Source of the DNA: Jutongia huaianensis
GTDB taxonomy: Bacteria; Bacillota; Clostridia; Lachnospirales; Lachnospiraceae
Direction of reading: 5' to 3'
NCBI RefSeq assembly: GCF_014384985.1
Contig: NZ_JACRSX010000013.1
Location: forward strand, 31,232-95,231
Length of the DNA stretch: 64,000 nucleotides
Shown piece after piece: positions 1 through 8,936 of the stretch; within the stretch, counting starts at the first letter, position 1; every line of letters starts with the position of its first letter. The position numbers and the translations under genes were made by a program. The notes beneath the pieces are model-generated. The model did no database searches and was not told the DNA's origin. It saw nothing but the letters and a program-made list of their open reading frames with translations.

Positions 1-2
1 GC

Positions 3-1244
3 TTGAGAAAATTACGATGGCGTCTTGTAGGGATTGTTTTTTTCTCTGTCGTAGTGGTATTTGCCATTATGAATTTGGTGCTGATATTCTGTCTGCGCAC
101 ATACAATAATGATCAGGCGGACCAGATGACACAGATCATCAGTGAAAATGACGGAACAGTTCCGCTGATGAAGGACTATGATGAAAAATCTGTCAAACAG
201 CAGCTTTTTGGCGGAAATTATATTGAGTTTAACGAGGAGTCGGCATTTCGGACCAGGTATTTCTGTGTGGCCGTAAACTCGGACAAGCAGATTTTGTCTG
301 TGGATATGGATCATATTGCAGCAGTGGATGAGAAGAAAGCAGCCCGCATGGCCAAGTTTGTGCTTTTTGTGAAAAAAGATGTGGGAAATGTGGGAAATTA
401 TCGTTTCCGAAAGGAATATTCGGATGGAGAGGTCACGGACATTATCTTTTTGGATTTCAAGGAAAGTCAGGAATTTTACCAGCTGGTGGTGACTCTCACG
501 GTAGGAGTGTCACTTCTTTTAACGATGCTGATCACGATCATATTTATCATAGCATCAAAGCGGGTGGTACGTCCCTTCGAGGTGAACTCCCAAAGGCAGA
601 AGCAGTTTATCACGGATGCCAGCCATGAACTGAAAACTCCCCTTGCCATTATTTCTGCCAATGCAGAGGTGTTACAATATAAGGGGGAGCAGAATGAGTG
701 GCTTCAGAATATCGTGGACCAGACCAAGAGGATGGGGAAGCTGATCAATCAGCTTCTGGTATTGGCAAAGCTGGATGAGGTCCAGGAGAAAAATGACCGG
801 CAGGATGTGGATATGAAGGAATTGGCAGAAAAGGCAGTAGAGCCTTTTAATGAGGTGCTGGAACGAAAAAATGTGAAGCTTGTGATGGAACTGGAGGACA
901 ATCTGCAGATACGTGCCAACAGAGAGCAGATGGAACAGCTTATGACGATATTAATGGACAATGCAGCCAAATATGTCAGTGAGGAGGGAAATATTACCTG
1001 GAAGCTATCAAAGATCCATAAGGGTGTCAGCTTTTCCGTGACCAACACAACAGATCAGGATGATGTGGATACGAAGCATCTGTTTGACCGGTTTTACAGG
1101 AATGACAGCTCCCGTTCTTCCAAGACAGGTGGACACGGGATTGGGTTGTCTATTGCAAAGAAGATCGTAGATGCCCACAAAGGTAATATCACGGCGAAAG
1201 CAGAGGGGAAAACAGTCACTTTTTCCGGTACGATGCAGGGATAA
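3..1244 (+). CDS. Two-component sensor histidine kinase (5' end may lie outside the window)
   Basis: Membrane sensor kinase that would autophosphorylate on His and pass phosphate to an OmpR-type regulator. An N-terminal membrane helix (about residues 7-30) and a second at about 160-185 bracket an extracytoplasmic sensor segment of roughly 130 residues. The H-box reads DASHELKTPLAII (near residue 205). It is followed by a HATPase_c domain with N-box (LMDNAAKYV) and G-box (GGHGIGLSIAKKIV). No clear HAMP or PAS domain is visible, so it is VanS/PhoR-like in size rather than a full WalK. The first usable start here is TTG at position 3; the true start, and probably a partner response regulator, may lie upstream of the window. 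It is followed by a consensus promoter for a cell-wall hydrolase. Confidence 0.88.
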   Translation: MRKLRWRLVGIVFFSVVVVFAIMNLVLIFCLRTYNNDQADQMTQIISENDGTVPLMKDYDEKSVKQQLFGGNYIEFNEESAFRTRYFCVAVNSDKQILSVDMDHIAAVDEKKAARMAKFVLFVKKDVGNVGNYRFRKEYSDGEVTDIIFLDFKESQEFYQLVVTLTVGVSLLLTMLITIIFIIASKRVVRPFEVNSQRQKQFITDASHELKTPLAIISANAEVLQYKGEQNEWLQNIVDQTKRMGKLINQLLVLAKLDEVQEKNDRQDVDMKELAEKAVEPFNEVLERKNVKLVMELEDNLQIRANREQMEQLMTILMDNAAKYVSEEGNITWKLSKIHKGVSFSVTNTTDQDDVDTKHLFDRFYRNDSSRSSKTGGHGIGLSIAKKIVDAHKGNITAKAEGKTVTFSGTMQG

Positions 1245-1292
1245 AACCAAGAAATGAAAATACAAAGATGAAAATATAAATCCATTTATGAT

Positions 1293-1321
1293 TTGACAAG
1301 CTTTTGCCATACTGTTATAAT
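1293..1321 (+). promoter_or_regulatory. Consensus sigma-A promoter for the NlpC/P60 gene
   Basis: TTGACA at 1293-1298, a 17-bp spacer, and TATAAT at 1316-1321: a perfect match to the vegetative promoter consensus. The downstream gene starts about 65 bp further on. Confidence 0.85.
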
Positions 1322-1326
1322 TCTTT

Positions 1327-1343
1327 TGTAATATATATGTAAC
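1327..1343 (+). promoter_or_regulatory. WalR/OmpR-family type direct repeat (TGTAAT-N5-TGTAAC)
   Basis: TGTAAT (1327-1332), five bases, then TGTAAC (1338-1343). This fits the known WalR (YycF) box, TGTWAH-N5-TGTWAH, which controls cell-wall hydrolase genes in Bacillus and relatives. A third half-site TGTAAT is at 1358-1363. The box lies at about the +1 to +16 region of the consensus promoter, a position more in line with repression than activation. Regulator identity is inferred. Confidence 0.5.
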
Positions 1344-1389
1344 ATTTGACTTGAATATGTAATATTCTTTATTAGAAATGAGGATTCGT

Positions 1390-2640
1390 ATGTATCGAAA
1401 GAATATAAAATGGATTGCGGCAGCAGTGGCAGCCATCGTGATGATAGCCGGAACGGCCAGGATCCATGCAGGCACTGTGGCAACAGAGAAGCCTATGGCT
1501 GGTATTAATCTTAGTCTGGACAAGTACAGTGATGCGGTTCTTGCAGAGCAGGAAAAGGAAGAAACGGCACAGCAGGAGACAGAAGTAACAGCAGAGCAGC
1601 TTACCTCCAAAGGCGCAGCGGCTATCACAACTCTTGAGAGCACAGAGAAGTCTTCTGACAAAAAAGAAAAAAAGGGGATCAGCCATTTAAAGCTGAATCT
1701 GAAATATGACAGGCTTGGTGTGGCAAAGGTAGATTCTTATCTGAACGTCAGAAATAAGCCGGGCGAGAGTTCCAAGATCGTAGGAAAGATGACCAAAAAT
1801 TCCGGCTGCAATATTTATAAGGTGAATAAAGGCTGGGCAAAAATCGTATCCGGTAAGGTAAAGGGATATGTGAAAGCAAGCTATCTGGTAAAAGACCAGC
1901 AGGCAGAGGAGCTTGCAAAGAAGATTGCCAATCTTCGTATCTCTGTAAATACAGAGACATTGAATGTGCGTTATCTTCCATCTACGGATGCAGGGATTTA
2001 TGATCAGATTTCCGAAGAGGATGAGTATGATATTTACAAGAGAGACCTGACAAAGACCTGGTTAAAGAAATATGTTTCCAAACATTGTAAGAAATCTGAT
2101 CTGAGAAATATTGACACAAAGGAAATGTACAATAATCTGGAAAACTGGATGTGTATCAGCATTGATAATGAGAAGGCTTTTGTCAGCAAAGATTTTGTAA
2201 AGGTTACCTTTAATCTTGACAGGGCGGTATCTATTAATGAATCGGGACTTGCCTCTAAGACATCCTCCGATTCATCCGACTCTTCCAATCTCACCAATAT
2301 GGTAAACTATGCAATGCAGTTCCTTGGTAACCCATATGTCTGGGGAGGTACAAGCCTGACCAATGGTACCGACTGCTCCGGATTTGTTATGAGAATTTAC
2401 GAGCATTTCGGATATTCTTTGCCAAGAACTTCCGCTGCACAGGCTGGAGCCACAAAGACAGTCAGTTCCGGTGATGTTCGTCCGGGAGACCTGTTTTTCT
2501 ATGGTAGTGGAGGAGTAAGTCATGTAGCTATGTATATTGGTAATGGCCAGATCATCCATGCAAGTAACCCTCGTACCGGCATAAAGATTTCATCGGCATA
2601 TTACCGGACACCGGTGAAGATTGGCCGTGTGATCGGATAA
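1390..2640 (+). CDS. Secreted SH3b-NlpC/P60 peptidoglycan hydrolase
   Basis: Exported cell-wall endopeptidase of 416 residues, expected to cut between D-Glu and the diamino acid of stem peptides. A signal peptide (residues 1-27, ending near GTARIHA) is followed by an acidic Gln/Glu-rich segment, one clear SH3b domain (about 115-167), a second degenerate SH3b-like region (about 190-275), a Ser-rich linker and a C-terminal NlpC/P60 domain (about 300-416). Catalytic residues visible are C329 (GTDCSGFV), H378 (SHVAMY) and H390 (IIHA). An in-frame ATG also occurs at 1378, but its GAGG overlaps as the ribosome binding site of the ATG at 1390, with 6-nt spacing, so 1390 is preferred. The gene has its own promoter and terminator and is therefore monocistronic. 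Confidence 0.92.
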   Translation: MYRKNIKWIAAAVAAIVMIAGTARIHAGTVATEKPMAGINLSLDKYSDAVLAEQEKEETAQQETEVTAEQLTSKGAAAITTLESTEKSSDKKEKKGISHLKLNLKYDRLGVAKVDSYLNVRNKPGESSKIVGKMTKNSGCNIYKVNKGWAKIVSGKVKGYVKASYLVKDQQAEELAKKIANLRISVNTETLNVRYLPSTDAGIYDQISEEDEYDIYKRDLTKTWLKKYVSKHCKKSDLRNIDTKEMYNNLENWMCISIDNEKAFVSKDFVKVTFNLDRAVSINESGLASKTSSDSSDSSNLTNMVNYAMQFLGNPYVWGGTSLTNGTDCSGFVMRIYEHFGYSLPRTSAAQAGATKTVSSGDVRPGDLFFYGSGGVSHVAMYIGNGQIIHASNPRTGIKISSAYYRTPVKIGRVIG

Positions 2641-2655
2641 TTTATTGTAAGTGAT

Positions 2656-2699
2656 AAGACTGTTCTGCAAAAGAAAATTTGTCAGAACAGTCTTTTTCT
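2656..2699 (+). terminator. Intrinsic terminator after the NlpC/P60 gene
   Basis: Perfect 10-bp stem GACTGTTCTG / CAGAACAGTC with a T-run immediately after. Confidence 0.85.
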
Positions 2700-2788
2700 G
2701 TTAAACTGTGCACGAAGGCGAAAATATATTTGTGTTCTGACATTATATTTATAGCGAAAGACTTGTAGATACAGGAAGGGGTGTTGGA

Positions 2789-4465
2789 ATGAAGATTGTG
2801 TTATGTGTCGTTGTGATCATATTGCTGGTCGGAGTAAAACTATATGTAGACCGGAGAAATTATAAAAAACGGATGCGCAAGAGACTTCTGCGGGAATGGG
2901 GAAGTCCTATTGAGGATGAATACAGTACAGAAAAGCTTCGGGCAGTTGCGGAGTATTATCGAGACCATGAACCGTCCATATTTGTGGATGATATTACCTG
3001 GAATGATCTGGATATGAACCGGGTATATCAGCAGATGAATCATACGAAGTCAGCAATGGGGCAGGAATACTTATATTATCTGTTGCGCTGCCCTGTGACA
3101 GATCCGAAGGAGCTGGAGGAAAGGGAACGGCTGATCTCCTTTTTCCGGACAGAGGAGGAAGCACGTTATATGCTTCAGGGAGAGTTTGCCACGATTGGAA
3201 AGTCGGGCAATTTTTCTGTTTATGGTTATCTGGACAAGATCAATTTGTTAAAAAGAGAAACGGGAATTTTTTCCATTATTCAGTTTGTGGCATTTATAGG
3301 GGGCGTTATATCATGCTTTTTTGTGCCGGATATGATGATCATGCCGACAGCGGTGATTGCAGCAGTCAATATGGTGACATATTATAAAAGAAAAGCACAG
3401 ATGGAGCAATTTTACCGGTTATTTGCATTTGTTGTGCGGATGATCCGTTTTTCTGAGACGGTATCCGCTTTGAAAATTAAGGAATTGCAGACATATTTTG
3501 ACCGGATGAAGGAAAAACAGGGCAAGTTCCGAAAATTTTGCCGGGGAAGCTGGCTTGTGGTTGGCGGCGGCAGGATGGAAGGGAATATTACCGATATATT
3601 GATGGATTATGTCCGTCTTTTGACACATATTGATATTATTAAATTCCAGTCGATGGCAAGAGAAGTGCTGCGCCTGCAGAAGGATCTCATGGATATTTAT
3701 GAGACAGTTGGATTTTTGGACAGTATGATTGCTACTGCTTCTTACCGTGAAATGATGCAGGAATGGTGTGTCCCTAAAATGGAACAGGCGGAAGGAAGAG
3801 TGTTTTATCTGGAGGCAGATGAAATTTATCATCCTCTTTTGCAGTCTCCGGTCAAAAATACGATCCATGCACACCGGAATGTTTTGCTGACAGGCTCTAA
3901 TGCATCCGGAAAGTCAACCTTCATTAAAACCGTGGCGATCAATGCGATTTTGGCGCAGACGGTGCATACTGTGCTGGCAGACCGTTATGAAGCTGTTTAT
4001 TTCCGGGTTTATTCTTCTATGGCACTCCGGGATGACATTTTGAGCAGTGAGAGTTATTATATGGTAGAGATTAAATCCCTCAAGCGGATCGTAGATCAGG
4101 CAAAGGAGGAGGGAGAACCGGTACTTTGTTTTATTGATGAGGTACTTCGTGGCACCAATACAGTGGAGCGTATTGCGGCATCTACGGAGATCTTAAGTGT
4201 ATTGGCTCAGAAAAATGCACTCTGCTTTGCGGCGACTCATGATATTGAGCTTACGGAGCTTTTGAAGGAGCAGTATGATAATTATCATTTTGAGGAGCAG
4301 GTAGAGGAGGATGATGTGATCTTTGATTACCGTCTCCGGGAGGGCAAAGCTATGACGAGGAATGCCATTAAGCTTTTGCACATGATCGGGTATGACCAGC
4401 ATATTGTACAGCGGGCGCAGGAACGTGTGGAAAATTTTGTGGAGACCGGAAGCTGGAAAATGTGA
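2789..4465 (+). CDS. Membrane-anchored MutS-family ATPase
   Basis: A 558-residue protein with the MutS domain V ATPase at its C-terminus: Walker A GSNASGKST (about 368-376), Walker B CFIDEV (about 446-451), and the following GTNT / AASTEIL and ATHDIEL motifs typical of MutS. The N-terminal mismatch-recognition domain of MutS and the Smr nuclease of MutS2 are both absent. Instead it has an N-terminal membrane helix (about 1-18) and a further hydrophobic pair (about 165-205). This matches the poorly characterised 'MutS-related protein' group found in Firmicutes, so a role in mismatch repair should not be assumed. The start ATG follows an AGGAAGGGG ribosome binding site. rnhA lies 30 bp downstream and is probably co-transcribed. 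Confidence 0.85.
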   Translation: MKIVLCVVVIILLVGVKLYVDRRNYKKRMRKRLLREWGSPIEDEYSTEKLRAVAEYYRDHEPSIFVDDITWNDLDMNRVYQQMNHTKSAMGQEYLYYLLRCPVTDPKELEERERLISFFRTEEEARYMLQGEFATIGKSGNFSVYGYLDKINLLKRETGIFSIIQFVAFIGGVISCFFVPDMMIMPTAVIAAVNMVTYYKRKAQMEQFYRLFAFVVRMIRFSETVSALKIKELQTYFDRMKEKQGKFRKFCRGSWLVVGGGRMEGNITDILMDYVRLLTHIDIIKFQSMAREVLRLQKDLMDIYETVGFLDSMIATASYREMMQEWCVPKMEQAEGRVFYLEADEIYHPLLQSPVKNTIHAHRNVLLTGSNASGKSTFIKTVAINAILAQTVHTVLADRYEAVYFRVYSSMALRDDILSSESYYMVEIKSLKRIVDQAKEEGEPVLCFIDEVLRGTNTVERIAASTEILSVLAQKNALCFAATHDIELTELLKEQYDNYHFEEQVEEDDVIFDYRLREGKAMTRNAIKLLHMIGYDQHIVQRAQERVENFVETGSWKM

Positions 4466-4495
4466 TCCCGTAACAGGAAAGGAAGACAGATTAAA

Positions 4496-4972
4496 ATGAC
4501 GAAAATTACAATGTATACAGACGGAGCAGCCAGAGGAAATCCGGATGGACCGGGAGGCTATGGAACGATTTTGTCTTTTGTGGATTCCAAAGGGCAGGAG
4601 CATATCAAGGAACTTTCGGCCGGCTATCAGAAGACCACCAATAACCGAATGGAGATGATGGCAGTGATCGCAGGGATGGAAGCATTAAACAGACCATGTG
4701 AGATCACGGTATATTCGGACAGTCAGTATGTGGTGAAGGCGTTTAATGAGCACTGGCTGGATGGCTGGATCAAAAAAGGCTGGAAACGCGGAAAAAATGA
4801 GCCGGTCAAAAATGTAGATCTGTGGAAACGTCTGCTGGCTGCAATGGAGAAGCATCAGGTATCTTTTCAGTGGGTCAAAGGACATAATGGACATCCACAG
4901 AATGAACGCTGTGATGAGCTTGCCACTACAGCGGCAGATGGAACTGATCTGCTGGTAGATGAGGGAATATAA
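4496..4972 (+). CDS. rnhA: Ribonuclease HI
   Basis: Cytoplasmic endonuclease that cleaves the RNA strand of RNA-DNA hybrids. At 158 residues it has the normal length of bacterial RNase HI. The acidic active-site set is intact: D9 in MYTDGAARGN, E53 in NNRMEMMA, D75 in VYSDSQ, and D140 in ERCDELA, with the conserved H130 in VKGHNGH. It follows the MutS-like gene by 30 bp with an AGGAAAGGAAG ribosome binding site. Confidence 0.95.
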   Translation: MTKITMYTDGAARGNPDGPGGYGTILSFVDSKGQEHIKELSAGYQKTTNNRMEMMAVIAGMEALNRPCEITVYSDSQYVVKAFNEHWLDGWIKKGWKRGKNEPVKNVDLWKRLLAAMEKHQVSFQWVKGHNGHPQNERCDELATTAADGTDLLVDEGI

Positions 4973-5040
4973 TAACAACAGAATATTCATGGCAGAATAC
5001 GGAAATAATACATAACAAATTCAGAAAGGAATGGTTATGT

Positions 5041-5718
5041 ATGAAAGGAAAAGTATTTCGCTATATTACCGTATGCTGTGTGTTTCTTGCATTATTTGCC
5101 CTTGCCAATTTTTACTGTTATCAGTCCGCCATGAATCAGTTTGAAAAGATGCAGGAGGACTATGAGAGCCGTGTGGGAGAGCAGGTGCAGGTATATGTGG
5201 ATAACCGGATGGCAGACCGCGTGGAGCAGCTGGAAAAAAGTGTCCGGGAATCGGTACAGACAGAAAATGTTTCCAAAACATTATCGGATAGTACAGTGTA
5301 TCAGGTGCAGAGTCACAATGCATTGACGGATGAGACGGTCACGGAGTATCAGACATTGCCGGAGGAGCTGGTGGGTTGTGACAGGGAACAGGCGCAGGAA
5401 TATTGCAGCAAGTACAAAAAGAACATGTCAGCAAAGGAGTTTTTGGATGGTCTGCAGAGTGTCAGTCTGATCTCCTTTTCGCCGGAGCGGCTGACCATAT
5501 GTAAGAATTATGATCAGTCAAAGGTAAAATTTCGTTATTATCTGATCTCAGATGGCACAGAGGTGATCGCCTATTATGGAGATATGAAAACCGTATATGA
5601 GCATACGGGCATTGCGGTTTCCTCACTTTCCAGGAAAGAAAAGCAGCAGCTGAAAAAGGGCATTGAAGTAAAGGATGAGGAAGAATTGTACGGCATATTG
5701 GAAAATTATTCCAGTTGA
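5041..5718 (+). CDS. Single-pass membrane protein of unknown function
   Basis: Not recognised. The 225-residue product has one N-terminal membrane helix (about 6-25), then a charged, Glu/Gln-rich stretch likely to form a coiled coil (about 30-80). The C-terminal part (about 105-225) has no recognisable motif. An uncleaved signal anchor with an extracytoplasmic domain is the likely topology. It carries an AGAAAGGAATGG-type ribosome binding site. Its stop is only 26 bp before the preferred start of the next flavoprotein gene, so the two are probably co-transcribed. Confidence 0.75.
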   Translation: MKGKVFRYITVCCVFLALFALANFYCYQSAMNQFEKMQEDYESRVGEQVQVYVDNRMADRVEQLEKSVRESVQTENVSKTLSDSTVYQVQSHNALTDETVTEYQTLPEELVGCDREQAQEYCSKYKKNMSAKEFLDGLQSVSLISFSPERLTICKNYDQSKVKFRYYLISDGTEVIAYYGDMKTVYEHTGIAVSSLSRKEKQQLKKGIEVKDEEELYGILENYSS

Positions 5719-5744
5719 CAGATAGAAAAGAAATGGAGAAAAAC

Positions 5745-7007
5745 ATGCAAGAAGAAGTGATCGTGATCGGTGCCGGTGCATCGGGAATGATGGCGGCGGT
5801 GACGGCTGCAGGAGAGGGCTGTAAGGTTCTTGTTCTGGAGCAGCTATCGCAGCCCGGTAAAAAGATATATGCGACAGGAAACGGAAAATGCAATTATACC
5901 AATGAGCATCAATCGCCGGAATGTTATCGTGGAGAAGAACCGGGATTTATCCGGAAAGCATTGGCGCATTTTTCATATCGGGAGACATTGGATACATTCC
6001 GTGGGATGGGAATCCTTCCACAGGCAAGAGACGGTTATTATTATCCGGTATCCGGTCAGGCTGCCTCTGTGGTGGATGCACTGGTACGGCGGATGGAGAT
6101 GCTTGGGGTGGCCCTTCATACGGAGGAGAGAGTACAGCGTATTACAGACAGGACAGCCAAAGATGGTACAGTATATTATCAGGTTCAGACGGACAAGGCT
6201 TCGTATGAGACCCGGAATGTGATCCTTGCAGTGGGAGGAAAAGCAGCACCGGTTCACGGCTCCAAAGGGGATGGCTATAAAATTGCAGAGAAGCTTGGGC
6301 TGCAGATTGTTTCTCCGGTTCCGGCCCTGACCTCATGTGTACTGAAGGGAGATTTTACAAAGGAATGGGCTAAAATACGGGTACGGGGCTGTGTGGAACT
6401 CTACAGTAAGGCTGGAGAGCTTCTTGCAAAGGACCGGGGAGAGCTTCAGCTTGTATCCTACGGTCTGTCCGGGATTCCATGCTTTCAGGTGAGCCGCTAT
6501 GCCGCCAGAGCATTGGAGCAGGGGGACAGGCCATATCTATTGCTTGATATCCTGCCGGATTATCCGGAGGAGGAGCTTTGGGAGGAGCTTTCACGCAGGA
6601 GAAAGGATTTTGCGTCATATACAGCAGAGCAGGCACTGGAAGGCATGGTGCATCAGATTCTGGGAAGAGTTCTTCTTAAAAGCCTTGGCTTAAAGCCGAA
6701 GGATAAGGCGGGAGAATGGAGTGACCGGGATATCCGCCGGATCGCAGACCGTTTCAAACACTGGAAGGTTGGCATTGAGCGGGTCAACGGATTTGATTTT
6801 GCACAGGTGACGGCAGGAGGAGTTCTTACAAGTCAGCTTGATCCGGATACCATGGAGGTGTGCAGATATCCGGGGCTTTATATAACGGGAGAGCTTCTGG
6901 ATGTGGATGGAATCTGCGGGGGATATAATCTACAGTGGGCATGGACCAGCGGTTATCTCGCAGGAATGGCAGTTGCGAATCAGGAAAGGAATGCAGGAAG
7001 ATCATGA
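5745..7007 (+). CDS. BaiN/HI0933-family FAD-dependent flavoprotein
   Basis: A 420-residue flavoprotein of the HI0933/YhiN/BaiN family (NAD(P)/FAD-dependent oxidoreductase, substrate unknown). The N-terminal Rossmann motif GAGASGMMAA (about 8-17) and the family block GKKIYATGNGKCNYTN (about 40-55) are both present. The C-terminal FAD contact region reads GEVLDVDGICGGYNLQWA-like (here GELLDVDG and GGYNLQWAW). Earlier in-frame starts exist (TTG 5715, ATG 5733), but GGAG within the 5733 codon context serves the ATG at 5745, so 5745 is chosen. Its stop overlaps the next start (ATGA at 7004-7007), which shows translational coupling with a second flavoprotein. Confidence 0.88.
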   Translation: MQEEVIVIGAGASGMMAAVTAAGEGCKVLVLEQLSQPGKKIYATGNGKCNYTNEHQSPECYRGEEPGFIRKALAHFSYRETLDTFRGMGILPQARDGYYYPVSGQAASVVDALVRRMEMLGVALHTEERVQRITDRTAKDGTVYYQVQTDKASYETRNVILAVGGKAAPVHGSKGDGYKIAEKLGLQIVSPVPALTSCVLKGDFTKEWAKIRVRGCVELYSKAGELLAKDRGELQLVSYGLSGIPCFQVSRYAARALEQGDRPYLLLDILPDYPEEELWEELSRRRKDFASYTAEQALEGMVHQILGRVLLKSLGLKPKDKAGEWSDRDIRRIADRFKHWKVGIERVNGFDFAQVTAGGVLTSQLDPDTMEVCRYPGLYITGELLDVDGICGGYNLQWAWTSGYLAGMAVANQERNAGRS

Positions 7008-8671
7008 TCAAGATTTCACAGATCAAGGTTTCTTTGGATAAAATTTGTCAGAAGGCTCCGGCAGAGCTTGTCAAAAAAGGAATCATTGGAGAGGAAGAAA
7101 AGCAGCTTGTCCGGCGGGCAGCAGCAAAGCAGCTACATATCAGGGAGGAAGAAATGAAAGAATTTCAGATTCTCCGGAGATCGATGGATGCCAGAAAGAA
7201 GCATCAGATGCAGTATATTTATCAAGTGGTTTTTCAGATACCTCATGAAGAAAAGGTACTTCGCCGTTATGGAAAAAACGATGCGGTAATATGGAAGGGA
7301 TTTGGAAACGGGGCTGCAAAGGAGTCAGAGAAAGAAGCTGTGAATGCAGCATCTGTACCAGATATCGGACAGAGAAAACGACCGGTCATTGTGGGGATGG
7401 GACCGGCCGGATTATTTGCGGCATTGGAGTTAGCAGAGCATGGAGCCGCACCTCTTGTACTGGAGAGGGGCTGCGAGGTAGAAAAACGCCGGAAAAAGGT
7501 GTCCCGGTTTTGGGACACCGGCGAGCTGGATGAAAATTGTAATGTACAGTTTGGGGAAGGGGGAGCAGGAACCTTCTCCGATGGAAAGCTGAATACACTG
7601 GTCAAGGATCCCACAGGGCGGGGCAGAAGAGTAATGGAAACCTTTGTGCGGTTTGGTGCCCCGGAGGAAATCCTTTATCTGCAAAAGCCACATATTGGTA
7701 CAGACCTGTTGGGACAGGTCGTACGAAATATCCGGGAACATATTCGGGAGCTGGGAGGAGAGGTGCTTTTTGAAACACAGTTCCTTCGGGCAATATGGCA
7801 GGAGGATACGCTTGAGGAAATCGTATATCTTCGGAATGGCAGAGAGGAGCATCTGGAATGTGACACTTTGATCCTGGCAACGGGGCATAGTGCCAGAGAC
7901 ACGGTAAAGACGTTATATGACAGCGGAATCCTTATGGAGGCGAAGCCATTTGCAGTAGGAGTACGGGTGGAGCATCCACAGGAGATGATCGGTCGGAACC
8001 AGTATGGAGATCTGTACGAAAAACTACCCACTGCAGATTACAAGCTGACCTACAATACCGGAGAAAAACGAGGCGTGTATTCGTTCTGTATGTGTCCCGG
8101 TGGATATATCGTCAATGCCTCTTCGGAAAAGGGACGTCTGGCGGTAAACGGAATGAGTAACCATGCCAGAGACGGGCGCAATGCCAACAGTGCCATTGTA
8201 GTCACGGTGGATCCTTCTGATTTTGGAGGACGTGATCCGCTGGCAGGGATTGCCTTTCAGAGAAAATGGGAAGAGGCGGCGTACAAAGCCGGTCAGGGAA
8301 AGATCCCGGTACAGCTTTTTGGTGACTTTTGTGCCGGAAGGAAAAGCACCGGACTGGGACAGGTGATTCCGTCTATTAAGGGACAATATGCGCTGGCAAA
8401 TGTCCGGGAGGTCATTCCGGGCTTTGTGGGAGATGCCATCGAGGAAGGCTTTGGAGCTTTTGACCGACGGATTCATGGATTTGCCCGTGAAGATGCGGTT
8501 CTGGCAGGAATCGAAAGCAGAACATCTTCTCCGGTGCGGATATGCAGAGATGAGTCTTTGCAGGCGAATATCCGGGGGATTTATCCATGTGGAGAGGGTG
8601 CCGGATATGCTGGCGGGATCACTTCTGCCGCGATGGATGGAATCCGTGTGGCGGAGAGCCTGATCAAGTGA
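7004..8671 (+). CDS. FAD-dependent dehydrogenase (COG2509 type)
   Basis: A 555-residue oxidoreductase. A basic N-terminal domain (about 1-95, beginning MIKISQIKVSL) precedes a Rossmann FAD site GMGPAGLFAAL (about 130). Also visible are the family block VQFGEGGAGTFSDGKL (about 183-198) and the C-terminal FAD contact GEGAGYAGGITSAAMDG. This architecture is common in Firmicutes and annotated as an uncharacterised FAD-dependent dehydrogenase; the substrate is unknown. Reading frames open further upstream, but the ATG at 7004 overlaps the upstream stop codon and has GCAGGAAG as its ribosome binding site. It belongs to a run with the preceding flavoprotein and the small UPF0291 gene. Confidence 0.87.
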   Translation: MIKISQIKVSLDKICQKAPAELVKKGIIGEEEKQLVRRAAAKQLHIREEEMKEFQILRRSMDARKKHQMQYIYQVVFQIPHEEKVLRRYGKNDAVIWKGFGNGAAKESEKEAVNAASVPDIGQRKRPVIVGMGPAGLFAALELAEHGAAPLVLERGCEVEKRRKKVSRFWDTGELDENCNVQFGEGGAGTFSDGKLNTLVKDPTGRGRRVMETFVRFGAPEEILYLQKPHIGTDLLGQVVRNIREHIRELGGEVLFETQFLRAIWQEDTLEEIVYLRNGREEHLECDTLILATGHSARDTVKTLYDSGILMEAKPFAVGVRVEHPQEMIGRNQYGDLYEKLPTADYKLTYNTGEKRGVYSFCMCPGGYIVNASSEKGRLAVNGMSNHARDGRNANSAIVVTVDPSDFGGRDPLAGIAFQRKWEEAAYKAGQGKIPVQLFGDFCAGRKSTGLGQVIPSIKGQYALANVREVIPGFVGDAIEEGFGAFDRRIHGFAREDAVLAGIESRTSSPVRICRDESLQANIRGIYPCGEGAGYAGGITSAAMDGIRVAESLIK

Positions 8672-8696
8672 AAATAAATAAGAAATGGAGATTATC

Positions 8697-8936
8697 ATGG
8701 ACGAAAAGGGAATTCAGAGAATTAATGAACTGGCACATAAAGCAAAAGCAGAGGGGCTTACCGCTGCTGAAAAGGCAGAACAGAAAAAGCTGCGCCAGAA
8801 ATTTCTGGCGGATATCCGCGCAAATGTACGGTCACAGTTAAATAATATTTCTGTCATCGAGAAGGATGGCAGTATTACAGATCTTGGAGAGACCATTGGC
8901 AAAAAGAAACCGGTTCGTCTGGAGGATGCAGAATGA
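8697..8936 (+). CDS. UPF0291/DUF896 small protein (YnzC-like)
   Basis: A 79-residue protein with the conserved N-terminal helical hairpin typical of the DUF896 family (INELAHKAKAEGLTAAEKAEQ, then LRQKFLADIRANVR). In Bacillus the relative YnzC is a small helical protein tied to the SOS region; molecular function is unknown. The ATG at 8685 is in frame, but GGAG at 8687-8690 is the ribosome binding site for the ATG at 8697, so the shorter start is used. Its stop overlaps the start of the downstream cyclo-ligase (ATGA). Confidence 0.88.
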   Translation: MDEKGIQRINELAHKAKAEGLTAAEKAEQKKLRQKFLADIRANVRSQLNNISVIEKDGSITDLGETIGKKKPVRLEDAE

